Shown in pieces: positions 51,588 through 61,583 of a stretch of 64,000 nucleotides of DNA. Made by a program: the position numbers and the translations under genes. Numbering within the stretch: the first letter of the stretch is position 1; every line of letters begins with the position of its first letter. The notes beneath the pieces are model-generated. The model had not been told where the DNA came from, searched no databases, and saw only the letters and a list, made by a program, of their open reading frames with translations. The DNA is from Leishmania martiniquensis (Eukaryota; Euglenozoa; Kinetoplastea; Trypanosomatida; Trypanosomatidae): contig NC_090149.1 of the NCBI RefSeq assembly GCF_017916325.1, positions 540,001 through 604,000 of the forward strand. Direction: 5' to 3'.

Positions 51588-52038
51588 AGCACCTCTTGGT
51601 GATGGACTGCCGTCGCGCCCTCTTGCCCGTGAATCGAGAGGCTGTTGCGACCTGCCGTTGCCTACCCACCCTCCGAATCGCTATGCTCAGTCACTTCCTC
51701 TCCATTTTCTTTCCGGTCACCATCGCTGTTTCTGTGGCGCCACCTCCACGCCGACGATGCCAGGCGGCTTTTACTCCGCCTTTTCCATTATCGGAAAACG
51801 ACGAGCCGCTCTTCCACGCGCTTGGCGCGCACGAAGCAGCTGGAGGAAAACTCTTCGCGGTTGGACGGTACGCCGAAGTACTACACTCAAAAGACGCCCC
51901 TCACTGTCGTTTCTTCCCCGCAGTGGTGGCTCAGGAGCTGCTTGCGGCCGACGCGTGAGCACAACTGCAGGGCACCCTATCCTCCGCTGACGAGAAGCGG
52001 CGAAACGCGCCACTCAGCGCTTTGCGAAGTGCTCCATC

Positions 52039-54048
52039 ATGAATGGCATGGAGTGGGGCGAAGGGGAGGAGGAGCTGACACACTGCCTGCGCGAGGAACA
52101 CCCACGCGTCTCGGCTCTTCCTGTGAGCATCCGCTATCGAGCATTTTCGCCACCGGCGTCCCGCGCCGGCGTTCGCGTCGGGCGGTCTGTTCATGACTTT
52201 TATCTGTACCGCCGCCGCCGTCTCGACGCTGCCATTGATGCCGAGATGACAGCCTACGGCACCTCGGTCGTGCAACCGCTGCAGTGCGCACTGACCGACT
52301 CCTTCGCGATTGCGCAGCGGCAGCAGGCAACGTACCAGTGGCTTGGGCAACGGCACACCGCTGATGAGATCCTTCACCGCTTTGCTGTGGACCGGAAGCT
52401 TAACGCGCCGCCCTGCCTAGCCGCCGTAAATCGCTCGCTGAGTGCCCTTGCTCGTGAAGGTGGGGCAGATGCCGTGCTCGACATCCTGGAAGACGTGCTG
52501 TTGGATACCGCTGTTATACCACTTAGCACATTGCTCGGCGCCATCAAAGCGCTGCCTAGCCACCCCGTGCAAGCAGCCCGCGTCGCCCTCACCTTCCACG
52601 GCTCGGTCGGGCCACAGACGGTGCCCGCTAGCGTGTGGGGCAACCTCGGCGCCGCCCTCGCGCAGGCGTCACTGCAGATGCCAAAGCCCCTAGAGGATCA
52701 CTTCATGGAGCTCTTTGAACGCATCCTCGCCATGGCTAGTGCGTCTACAGGCCGCCTTACTGAATCACTTGTGGTGGCTTATGGTCGATGCTTGCTTTCC
52801 AGCAGCAAGCCTTGCTCCGCAGCGATGCACCTGGTGCGCGAGGAACTGCTCAGCGGCCGCAGCCGGGACGGTTTCACGAGTGCGCCACTGCAACTCAGTG
52901 GCTTTTTGAGCGACCTCCTCGTTGAGCTGTGCCGAGCCGACGAGAAGCTGAGGACTTACCGTCACCGTGGCTCTGACACTGATACCTTGACGTTTGCGTG
53001 TGACGTGATCAAGTACGCGTTCGCTGTGCGTGTGCAGTTGACACCAAAAGTCTTCGATGAAGTGCTGGCGCTGTGTGACCAGCGGAAAGAGTACTACCGC
53101 ATGTGTATTTTGTTTCTGTCCATGTGCGTCTTGTCGACACCGTCGTTGATGTCCCTACTCCGAGTTCTCGAGGCTGTGGCACAGATTCAAGATCTGCGCG
53201 CGCCACTGGAGCGTCTCCTACCGGTTAGCTGCACTGACTTCTTCCTGTGGTGCCTGCAGCGGTACCCAGGCCTTTATCAGCCACCGATGGACTCGCAGAT
53301 TCATCAGAATGCCACACGGCAGGTTTGCGCGCTGCTGGGCAGCCTCACTGTAGAGGAAAGCAACGTAGCGAAGCTGCCTACTTTGCTGCAGTTTCTTGTC
53401 GAGGATGAAGGAATACCTTCGCTTATGGCCTCCAGTGCGGTGTCAGCAGCGGTGCGTCGGCTTCGCGAACTGCGCTGTCCAGCCGGTGAGGCTGTCTACG
53501 CTACCCTGCACGCTCAGCACGAGGCACTTCTGGGAGCTGTGCTGGAGTTACCTACGAGGCCGATCCGCGCGATGCGCTCGACGCACGCGGTGAGTGTTAC
53601 CGCCGAACTCCAGCGCCTTCTGCCCTCGGAGTCGGTGTACTGCACCGTGCTAAGCGCCGCTGCACTGGAAACACTAGCGAGTCGCCCAGCTGCGGAGGAG
53701 GCATTCGTGCGCATGATGGAGTCGTATCAGCGCAAGTGCGGCGCCGTCGCTCTCCTTCCGTTCGAGTCTGTATGCGCCTCATTTGGGCTGCCAGATGGCG
53801 CTCTCTCGATGCTGCGCAGGTGGCACCGCGAGTATTCCTGGCTGGCTGTTTTGTCCCTTGGGCTTTCCTTGCAGCTTGACGGCGCGAATGGCTGCGAGGT
53901 GTGCTGCGCCGCCTTCGCTGCTACTCGGCAGGTGCACAAGAAGGTCATGTTCATCTGCGGCAGCGAGGCCGAGGCAGCAACGGCCAAAGAAAAGAAAGTG
54001 GAGCCGGTGATCGGGATGGAGGCGCTGGTGCGGCGATTGTCGGGTTAA
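52039..54048 (+). CDS. Conserved-looking 669-aa protein of unknown function, helical
   Basis: A long frame with good third-position G/C, starting MNGMEWGEGEEEL. Most of the protein is alpha-helical in character, with repeated Leu/Ala-rich helix pairs between about 60 and 620 that could be PPR- or HEAT-like repeats, though I cannot show a consensus. The C-terminal end (RQVHKKVMFICGSEAEAATAKEKKVEPVIGMEALVRRL) looks like a small alpha/beta tail. There is no obvious TM segment. A helical repeat protein in mitochondrial RNA metabolism is one possibility only. A likely splice acceptor (TTTCTTCCCCGCAG, ending near 51922) gives 52039 as the first ATG. Coding-like sequence continues upstream in another frame (see findings). 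Confidence 0.82.
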   Translation: MNGMEWGEGEEELTHCLREEHPRVSALPVSIRYRAFSPPASRAGVRVGRSVHDFYLYRRRRLDAAIDAEMTAYGTSVVQPLQCALTDSFAIAQRQQATYQWLGQRHTADEILHRFAVDRKLNAPPCLAAVNRSLSALAREGGADAVLDILEDVLLDTAVIPLSTLLGAIKALPSHPVQAARVALTFHGSVGPQTVPASVWGNLGAALAQASLQMPKPLEDHFMELFERILAMASASTGRLTESLVVAYGRCLLSSSKPCSAAMHLVREELLSGRSRDGFTSAPLQLSGFLSDLLVELCRADEKLRTYRHRGSDTDTLTFACDVIKYAFAVRVQLTPKVFDEVLALCDQRKEYYRMCILFLSMCVLSTPSLMSLLRVLEAVAQIQDLRAPLERLLPVSCTDFFLWCLQRYPGLYQPPMDSQIHQNATRQVCALLGSLTVEESNVAKLPTLLQFLVEDEGIPSLMASSAVSAAVRRLRELRCPAGEAVYATLHAQHEALLGAVLELPTRPIRAMRSTHAVSVTAELQRLLPSESVYCTVLSAAALETLASRPAAEEAFVRMMESYQRKCGAVALLPFESVCASFGLPDGALSMLRRWHREYSWLAVLSLGLSLQLDGANGCEVCCAAFAATRQVHKKVMFICGSEAEAATAKEKKVEPVIGMEALVRRLSG

Positions 54049-54805
54049 TGAGGCGAAACTGACGATGAGAGTACGCACGAGCAACGCGAGCGGTGATGAG
54101 CCTATGTTTGCCTCTTCCCCAAGCGATATGCAGCCCCCTCTACCCCCTTCCTCTCTGCCATCTGCGGAAAGCTTGTGAGGCCCTGACGCCGTCTATGTTT
54201 TGCATGCTGACTCACAGGCTGGCTAACTGAGGGCGGCGGCGGTGGGCTCCTGCGGGAGGCGTGGAACAAGATGAGTCACTCGCCGTGATCCTCACCACCA
54301 CCATTGACAGGGGAGAGAGTACACCGTTCGACGTTGCATCGTTAGAAGCACCTTTTCTTTTCCACGATTGCTCCTTTGGCGCAGCACCGGTGTTTGCCGC
54401 TCTCTTCTCACCGGTGAAGTATTGCGCTGCAGCGCGCTTTGCCGTCGACGGTGCATGCAATCACTCTGTGCAGAGGGGAGGGGGGCGTCACTTATACAGG
54501 AAAAACTCTCTCCCTCCCACCGTCCTTCGCCTTCCTCTATCCCTTCTTTTTTTTTCTACCTCCCCCTCGTCACTCCTCTGACACACAGGTCCTCCTTTGG
54601 CCGCTCACATAAACGTTGGGCTGCACTCCGTGGTTTCATCACCCGCGGGCTGAGAGTCACCTTCATCCTTTTCTTCGGGGATAATTTCGGTGTGTGCGGC
54701 ACACCGCACCTGCCGGTTCTCCAGCCGACGAATACGCGCATCTTTCACGAGAGTCTTATCAAGCTCATCTGCGCCTGCTGACCGCCTGAGCTGTCCTTCT
54801 CAACG
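54049..54805. other. Intergenic region and CFAP44 leader
   Basis: C/T-rich tracts at 54510-54580 and T runs are present. No gene is supported. Confidence 0.5.
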
Positions 54806-57800
54806 ATGACGTCATCGGCGACGACGATTGCTGAGAAGCGGGCAACCCCGTTGCACACGTACCCGACGGATGTGCAACCCAGCAGCAAAATTCTCGCGCA
54901 CTGCGGCTTTGACAGCCGTCATTCAAACGCCGTCGCCTACCTCCGTGGGAACACCCTCCTCACATGTGGAGGCAAATTCGTCCTCTTCTTGCACATCGAC
55001 TCCGGTGCCGTGGAGTCGCAAAGCGGCCCCCCAGATGGGGCCATCGGCGCTGTTTCTGTGCACCCTAGCGGACTGTCGTACGTCGTGGGTGAGCGCTGTC
55101 CCGCCCACCCGCTTTTGCGTGCTTACAGTTGGCCCTCTCGTTCGCCGCTGCAAACGTTTGCCGGGGGCGCCGAGGTGGGTTACAGCACGCTCGCCTTCAA
55201 CCTGGATGGCAGCCGGCTCGCCTCCGTCGCGAGTGGTCCCGATTACACTCTTGCCATCTGGGACTGGCAAAGCGCCTCGCTACTCCTGCGTAGCAAGTGC
55301 TTCAACTCTGACGTGTACAGCGTCGCCTTTAGCCGCTTCGACGATGCACTCCTTGTGACAGGCGGAGCCGGGCATATCAAGTTCTGGACGATGGCGAACA
55401 CCTTCACGGGCAAGAAGCTTCAGGGCTCGCTCGGCAAGTTCGGCCGCCACGAAATATCCGACGTCACCACGTTTGCGGTCTTGGCGGATGGCAAGGTGCT
55501 CTCCGGCTCTGACTGCGGCGACCTCCTCTTGTGGGAGGGAGATCTCATCGCATGCACCTTTGCTCGCGCCTTTGCTGTCGGCGAGTCTGGAGGCACAGAA
55601 ATGGGACAGGCACCGTACGACATTCAACCATGTCACGACGGCGCCATTCACTTCGTCTCTCTGCAGGGCCGGTACGTGGTGACGGCTGGCGAGGACGGCT
55701 TTATGCGTTACTGGAATCTTCATGAGCTGGAGAGGGCAGAGGGTACAGGAGTGCCGTCGTACTATGCACCGGCCTGCGTCGGCGAAGTGTGCGTGTCACC
55801 CGCGTTTCGCATTCGCTCGGTCACGTTCGATGAGGAGCACCAGCGCTGGATCCTCCTCGACGAGTTCGGCACCATCGCCACCCTGCCCTACCCGCTGTGT
55901 GCGGGTGAGCTAGAGGTGACGGGACAGACAGCCCAGGTACACCTCCAGCTAAATGGTGTCCCTCTTACGTGCGCGGCGGTATCTCCAGTCGAACACGTCG
56001 TCCTCACCGGCGGCGCCGATGGGGTTGTGCGTTGCATTGACTACCTCAGCTGCACAGAGCGGTGCCGCGTAGAGTGGCCACGTGATGCGCGCAAAGATCC
56101 GGTTCCAGTCGCAGACATGAAGGTGCTCGTACAATGCTCAACAGCGCAGAGGATGCTTGCAGTGGCTGGGTTTGGGGACGGTACGGTGCGGCTACTCGAA
56201 GCTGACGAAGGCTGCAGCATCATTCGGATGGCTGGGCAGTGGAAGGCGCACGCGGATGGGCTGTGTGCATTGGCAGTGAGCGAGGACGCATCGCAGGTGG
56301 CCAGCGTTTCCCCTAGTGGGCACGTTTTCTTCTTCGCTGTGGATACGGCACCCTGCACCCTCATCCCTGTCGGCTATTGCGTCGGTCCACTCCAGAGCCC
56401 AACGAGCGCCGCATGGGACACACAGGCAGTGAGCGGCTATGGTGGCTGCCTCCTCGGCTTCGAGGGTGGGGAGCTGCTCTCCATCCACGCTCCGGTACCA
56501 GGCAGCGTCAATCATGAAGAGGGGTACGAGTTTCCGTGTGTATTTGACCTGGTGGCGATTCGCCAGCGTCAACGACCACTGCCAAAGACAGAGTCTGAGG
56601 AGCTGGAGGCGGAGGACGTCGCTTCCACTGCACTGGAGGAAGAGGACGTGGGGCCTTGGCCGATCAAGTTTGTTGTGCAGCTCCCAGGGGACGGTTTCGC
56701 GATTGGCATGGGAAAGGAGGAGCTCGCGTACGTGTACCAAGGCAACATCCGCTACGCTAACCGACTAGAGCTGCCGCCACTGCCCCCAACCGGCGTGGAG
56801 CCCCCCGACTACGTCGAGGATCCGCAACTCAACGTGTGCTATCGCGACTGCGTACCGTGCCGGGCCTTTGTCAGCCCCAACGGCGCGCTCGTCGTGTGCG
56901 CAGACCGCAGTCGACTATTACTGCGGCAGGCTAGTAATCGGGCGCACGTATTCCTTCTCGGAGCTGCGCACGACAGCACGAGCGGCGCAGTCACCGGTGC
57001 CTTTCTCTCGCACGACAGCGCCGTGGTCGTTTCGGTTGGGACGGACGGCCTTGTCGTGGCACAGCTGCGCGACGGCTTTGACCCCCCACGTGCTGTACCG
57101 CCGCTTGCCGGCGGTGCGACGGCCGCCGAGCCGGTTCCCGGGGCTGTTACGGCTGCCAAAGAGGTGGTCGAGGTTGCTGAGGCGCCTGCGTTGTCGGTTC
57201 AGGAGCAGAAGGAGGCAGACGATGCAGCACGGGCGTCTGCGGTGCGGGAGGCGCATCTGCAGCGCTTCTTGACGAAATTGGAAAAGGTGCGTGGCGCGTA
57301 CGCCGAGCTGATGCACCGCAATGAGCAGTTGCCGTCTGACCAGCAACTTACCAAGAGCGAGATGCAGCTCGATGCCTCGCTCCAGGATGCACTGGACGCC
57401 GAGAAGGAGAATCGTGTGCGAGAGGCGGAGCGAGAGTACATCCTCTCCGCTGCGCGTGACAACGTCAAGACGGCGAAGCTGCGGAAGTGCTTCCTTGACA
57501 ATCTCCTCTACGACAGATTCGAACTAGAGGCCATTGGCAAGAGCTTCTCCGTCGCCTCCATGCGCCTCCTTGACCCCCACGAGTTTATCAACGTACTTAA
57601 CGCGGCTGCACGCCAGCTGGCCGAGTCAGATGGGGAGTCAGATGCCGAGAAAGCGGAAGATGAGGAGGTCAACAGTTGCCAGAATGGCGCACCAGTAGAC
57701 GCAGTAGCGACAGGACGCGTGGTTTCGGATGCCGCCGTGGCAGGTGGCGCCGCCGCCGCACGCAAGCAACCGGACGACCTTGATGACGTAGCTACTATCG

Positions 57801-60028
57801 GCGCATCAGTGAAGCAGCAGCTTGACAAGATGGACGCCCGTCGTCGTGAGCGGCAGGAGCGGCGAGACGGGTATGCGCGCTTATTGGACCGTCAACCTAA
57901 CCCCGCGATCGACGACGCGGCACTGAGGCAGCAGATCGCAGTTGACCTCAAGAACCGAGGGGACTGCACCTTCCGCACAGATGCCGCATATCGAAGTGCG
58001 CCTCTGTACCGCCCTACTGCGGCCGCAAAGCTGCAGCGAATGACCCGCTTGGTGGAGGAAATTGCGCACCTGAAGACATCCTTCAACGAAGACCTGCTGA
58101 AGCTGCGCGAAGAGAAGCGGCACGCCCTTGCCCGCCTCAACAGCCTGCGCCAGGACTACGGGAAAGTGCTACTCGAGCTCGGATTGGGGACCAAGTCCGA
58201 TGTGGGTGACCTCTCCCTCAACCCTGAGGAGGAGCCCGAGACGCTATACACGATGGATCGCGACAAACTCGACGCGTACAGCAAACTGAAGGCGGAGGAG
58301 CGAGCTAAGGCTGAGGCAATGAGGGCGCATCGGGGATTCGGCGCCGACCTGGCCGGAGCGCAAGCGCCCGAGCGCTCGCGCGACTCCTCTACCCTGACTG
58401 GTTGCACCGTGCCAGGCGGAATGGGCACCTCACACAGGCGCAATAAGAGCAACCACTTCCCCTCCTACCTCGAGCGCGGCTCACGCCAGAGTATCATTGG
58501 CAACATCGCGATGCGGGAGCGTATGGACGCGGATCTCAAGGCCAAGCTCGACAACGTCAGTCTCACACCAGAGGAGAAGGAGGAGCGGGAGATGCAGCGA
58601 GCTGTGTTGGAGCGAGACATGCGGCGCTTGAAAGCTGCCATGGATGCAGTTCAAGCAGAGTTCAACGACAAGTTGGAATCACTTCGAGTGCGTCGTGCGG
58701 CGCTCGACGTTGATCTTTGCCTGATGATGAGGCGCCTTACCCTGTTTCACCGAGAGTATCAGCTACTGCTGATATTTCGATCACATGACAAAACGCTGCG
58801 TACCGCCCTGTCGACGGTGAAGCAGGAACGGGAGACGGTGCAGCGGGCGATTGCGTCCCAGCACACGGACGCGGCTTCTATCGAGGAGCGCATTCGCCAT
58901 CTCACCGTCCAGCTTAAGACCACCAATCAGGGGGCAGAGGCGTACATGGACGAGCACTGCCCAAGCGACAAACTCTCCTACATCAAGCGGGTCTACTACC
59001 GGCAGCTCAAGCGGCGGCGCCGCCTGGAGGACGGGGACGATGACGATGACGATATCACCAGCGACGACGATGAGGATGAGGACGACGGCATTGGCGAGGA
59101 GGTGCGGCCGCCCAACTGCACCGTAGAAGTGTGGGAGAGCATGCTCAGGTACCGTGAATCTCGCCTCGACCTGACAGAAGCCATCGACGCGGCTAAGACA
59201 GATATGACAAGCATCCGCAGCCAGCTCGATCGTAGCGAGCAGCGGCTGCAGGAGCTGGCGGAGCACGTGAAGCAGTGCAGAGGCGAGATGCAGGTTCTCG
59301 ATGAGAAGAAGCGGAGGGAGTTAAACATGTTGTACACAGTGGTGCCGCTTCGCCTGAGCCAGATGCGGTGCCTCGAGAACGACGCGCAGCTACCGCCTAA
59401 CCTGCCAGAACAGCCAGTGCTCGTCATCTCCACAGAGCAAATGACGGCGCTCCGACAACGCATCTTTGAGTTGGCCGGCCAGAAGGTGGAGCGCCATGAA
59501 GAGGTAGCGAAACTGACAGCGGAGCTGCAGCCGCTAAAGGATGCGCGGGCGGCCTCGAACCGCGTCTTCGAGGAGTGGCAAGGCAAGGTAAGCGAGGTGA
59601 TGCTCCTTCGGTTTGGTCGGCACGTTGATTTAGAGATGCTGGAGTCTTGCGGGTCCAGCTGGGCGGTAGAGATGAAGAAGGAAGAACTGCGCCACCTTGA
59701 GTTGAAGTGGGCTCGGTCGGTGAAGAAGGTGGAGAACGAAATCGCCGAGCTCCACGCCCGTCTCCAAGGTAAGCTATTTGAAAACACTAGCCTGCTGCAG
59801 GACCTTGGCGATCTTGAAACGAAGCGCCAGCACGTAGATGCCATATTGTCGCAAGCGACTTCCAAGACGGCGCAGCAGTATCATGGCACGGTTGTTGCGT
59901 CAAAGCAAGAGCGTGCCGTGCTGCGTGAGCTCATCGCTGCGCAGCAGGAGGAAATAGACGCGCTCAATGCGGAGATTCTCATGCTGAAGCGTAAGGGCGG
60001 GCATGTCTACAGCCCAGCCATGATGTAG
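54806..60028 (+). CDS. CFAP44: Cilia- and flagella-associated protein 44 (CFAP44/WDR52-like)
   Basis: The 1740-residue axonemal protein is a component, with CFAP43, of the tether/tether-head that anchors inner-arm dynein f/I1. The N-terminal half (about 30-770) holds WD40 repeats in two propeller-like blocks (LAIWDWQSASLL, VTGGAGHIKFWTM, VLSGSDCGDLLLWEGDLI, VTAGEDGFMRYWNL, LTGGADGVVRCIDY). The KVLSG.. .G.LLLWEG segment is a good CFAP44 signature. Residues ~800-1740 are mainly coiled coil with an acidic run DGDDDDDDITSDDDEDEDDG (~1410-1430). It matches CFAP44 in length and order. CFAP43, a WD40/coiled-coil relative, is the main alternative. Start is the first ATG after the C/T-rich leader. Confidence 0.88.
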   Translation: MTSSATTIAEKRATPLHTYPTDVQPSSKILAHCGFDSRHSNAVAYLRGNTLLTCGGKFVLFLHIDSGAVESQSGPPDGAIGAVSVHPSGLSYVVGERCPAHPLLRAYSWPSRSPLQTFAGGAEVGYSTLAFNLDGSRLASVASGPDYTLAIWDWQSASLLLRSKCFNSDVYSVAFSRFDDALLVTGGAGHIKFWTMANTFTGKKLQGSLGKFGRHEISDVTTFAVLADGKVLSGSDCGDLLLWEGDLIACTFARAFAVGESGGTEMGQAPYDIQPCHDGAIHFVSLQGRYVVTAGEDGFMRYWNLHELERAEGTGVPSYYAPACVGEVCVSPAFRIRSVTFDEEHQRWILLDEFGTIATLPYPLCAGELEVTGQTAQVHLQLNGVPLTCAAVSPVEHVVLTGGADGVVRCIDYLSCTERCRVEWPRDARKDPVPVADMKVLVQCSTAQRMLAVAGFGDGTVRLLEADEGCSIIRMAGQWKAHADGLCALAVSEDASQVASVSPSGHVFFFAVDTAPCTLIPVGYCVGPLQSPTSAAWDTQAVSGYGGCLLGFEGGELLSIHAPVPGSVNHEEGYEFPCVFDLVAIRQRQRPLPKTESEELEAEDVASTALEEEDVGPWPIKFVVQLPGDGFAIGMGKEELAYVYQGNIRYANRLELPPLPPTGVEPPDYVEDPQLNVCYRDCVPCRAFVSPNGALVVCADRSRLLLRQASNRAHVFLLGAAHDSTSGAVTGAFLSHDSAVVVSVGTDGLVVAQLRDGFDPPRAVPPLAGGATAAEPVPGAVTAAKEVVEVAEAPALSVQEQKEADDAARASAVREAHLQRFLTKLEKVRGAYAELMHRNEQLPSDQQLTKSEMQLDASLQDALDAEKENRVREAEREYILSAARDNVKTAKLRKCFLDNLLYDRFELEAIGKSFSVASMRLLDPHEFINVLNAAARQLAESDGESDAEKAEDEEVNSCQNGAPVDAVATGRVVSDAAVAGGAAAARKQPDDLDDVATIGASVKQQLDKMDARRRERQERRDGYARLLDRQPNPAIDDAALRQQIAVDLKNRGDCTFRTDAAYRSAPLYRPTAAAKLQRMTRLVEEIAHLKTSFNEDLLKLREEKRHALARLNSLRQDYGKVLLELGLGTKSDVGDLSLNPEEEPETLYTMDRDKLDAYSKLKAEERAKAEAMRAHRGFGADLAGAQAPERSRDSSTLTGCTVPGGMGTSHRRNKSNHFPSYLERGSRQSIIGNIAMRERMDADLKAKLDNVSLTPEEKEEREMQRAVLERDMRRLKAAMDAVQAEFNDKLESLRVRRAALDVDLCLMMRRLTLFHREYQLLLIFRSHDKTLRTALSTVKQERETVQRAIASQHTDAASIEERIRHLTVQLKTTNQGAEAYMDEHCPSDKLSYIKRVYYRQLKRRRRLEDGDDDDDDITSDDDEDEDDGIGEEVRPPNCTVEVWESMLRYRESRLDLTEAIDAAKTDMTSIRSQLDRSEQRLQELAEHVKQCRGEMQVLDEKKRRELNMLYTVVPLRLSQMRCLENDAQLPPNLPEQPVLVISTEQMTALRQRIFELAGQKVERHEEVAKLTAELQPLKDARAASNRVFEEWQGKVSEVMLLRFGRHVDLEMLESCGSSWAVEMKKEELRHLELKWARSVKKVENEIAELHARLQGKLFENTSLLQDLGDLETKRQHVDAILSQATSKTAQQYHGTVVASKQERAVLRELIAAQQEEIDALNAEILMLKRKGGHVYSPAMM

Positions 60029-61583
60029 ACTCGAAGCACTGACTTCTCCGCTCCCTGTGCCGCCGTCTGCGCCCGGCTATTTTGTACGTTATTCTTTGCT
60101 GCGGCTCAGTACCGGGTGCTCCTCTTTCTGCACTCCAGACGCCATAGAAGATCTTTACAGCGCCAGTGCTTTGCACCGCGTTCGTTGCGGCTTTGCTGCT
60201 TCGGCACGTTACGCTTCTTCCAGTGCATGCGAACGTGGTGGAAGGACAGAAAACAGGCCCGCGGTACAATCGTGGTTTGGGCGTACTAAACCCCCTTAAA
60301 GAAGGGAAGAGAGGGGAGGGGGGGTTAGAGCGCTTGCATGACCTCGCCTTGCCACTCCCCTTTTGTATAGTTTCTTCTCATCCTCCTTGCTCGTGAGTGC
60401 CAACGTATTCGTCTATTTCACACTGCGCACTCGATGTACCAATGTATAAATCTTGCACAGTTCTTTCTGTCATCAGACCGGCCCGATGGGCGCCCCTTCG
60501 CGAATGACGTCACCTTCCTGCGGGGACCCGTCCGTGCCTGTGAAGGTAACCCTCACGCGCCGCGAAGCAGGGGCCCAGCGCTTTTTTCGGCGTCTTTCTT
60601 TTTGCTGTCGGCACTCTTCAGCTCTTTCTCTCAAAATAAAGAAAAGAGAGAGCGGCACGTTGCCCCTTTCTCTTTGATGCGCCGCTCCCCGTCTGACGAC
60701 TTGCTTCCTTCCAGAGCAGCGACCAGCATAAAACCTGCGCGCATCCCTCAACTGCACCTTCGACACCGACTGTGCTCTCTCAGTCGCGTAGGCCCTTCAT
60801 GCACTCCCTTTCCCGGAGAACGCAGTTTCCCGTAAGCCTTCCGAGCTCTCCTCGCGAGCCTTTCCCTTCTTCGTGCAACCCGCCCCGGGCTTCGATCCCT
60901 CTATAGGCACTCTGCTGCGATGGCTTAGTGTGCCGTTTGGCTCTCTAAGTGCCACTCGTGTCAAGCCGGAACGTCCGCTCTGCTTCATCTCTCTTACGCC
61001 CCCTCCTTCCCTCTCCCCTTCATCGCCGCTTCGGCTGTCCTTTTTGGCGTGGTCTTCCTTCTCCCTGACACAGAGGTCACCCAAAGGTAGCACAGACAAG
61101 TAGTCCTTCACCGTCCTCTCGCCCGCCCACCACGAAGACGCTCCCCTCCCCCTCACACTGTACCGTTGACAGAGAACACCGTTGCACGTGTGTGTGTCTC
61201 TCTCTCTTTTCATCTCTTTTTCTTTCTCCGTGCCTCTCTCATCATCTTCGAATAACAAAGGCTCTGCCCCGCCAAGCCGTACGCCGCCATCTCCCTTTTT
61301 TTTCAGTGGCTCGGTCGCTTTATTCGTCTCCCTCCGCGTTTGTGTTCACGTGAGTGATCTGTGTTGATTCCCTTCTTCACTGGGTGACCTTCGCACACGC
61401 GCGCCCTCAGATTCTTGAGCGAACAACTCTCCACGACGACGACAGCACCGCCTTCAAAATCACAAACATATATATCTATATCTATCTATCTATCTATATA
61501 TAAAGAGGAGCGACTTGTGTACGCATACCATACAAGCAGAACCACTCGAGCCTTATCCCCGTCATCGAAGTGCCTTGTGCATC
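60029..61583. other. Intergenic region and leader of the C2-domain gene
   Basis: Purine runs (60300-60325), C/T tracts (61000-61070, 61195-61235), a GT run near 61186-61196 and a TATC/TA microsatellite at 61469-61502. ORFs are low complexity and I call no gene. Confidence 0.55.
61469..61502. repeat. TATC/TA microsatellite
   Basis: A run of about 34 bases built of TATC and TA units lies some 80 bases before the C2-gene ATG, likely in its 5' leader. Confidence 0.85.

Larger units (their letters stand above)
50376..52038. other. Intergenic region with coding-like fragments
   Basis: It holds long C/T tracts (50760-51080) and a strong acceptor-like site at 51240. Coding-like fragments at 51255-51587 and 51831-52040 are described separately. 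Confidence 0.5.
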
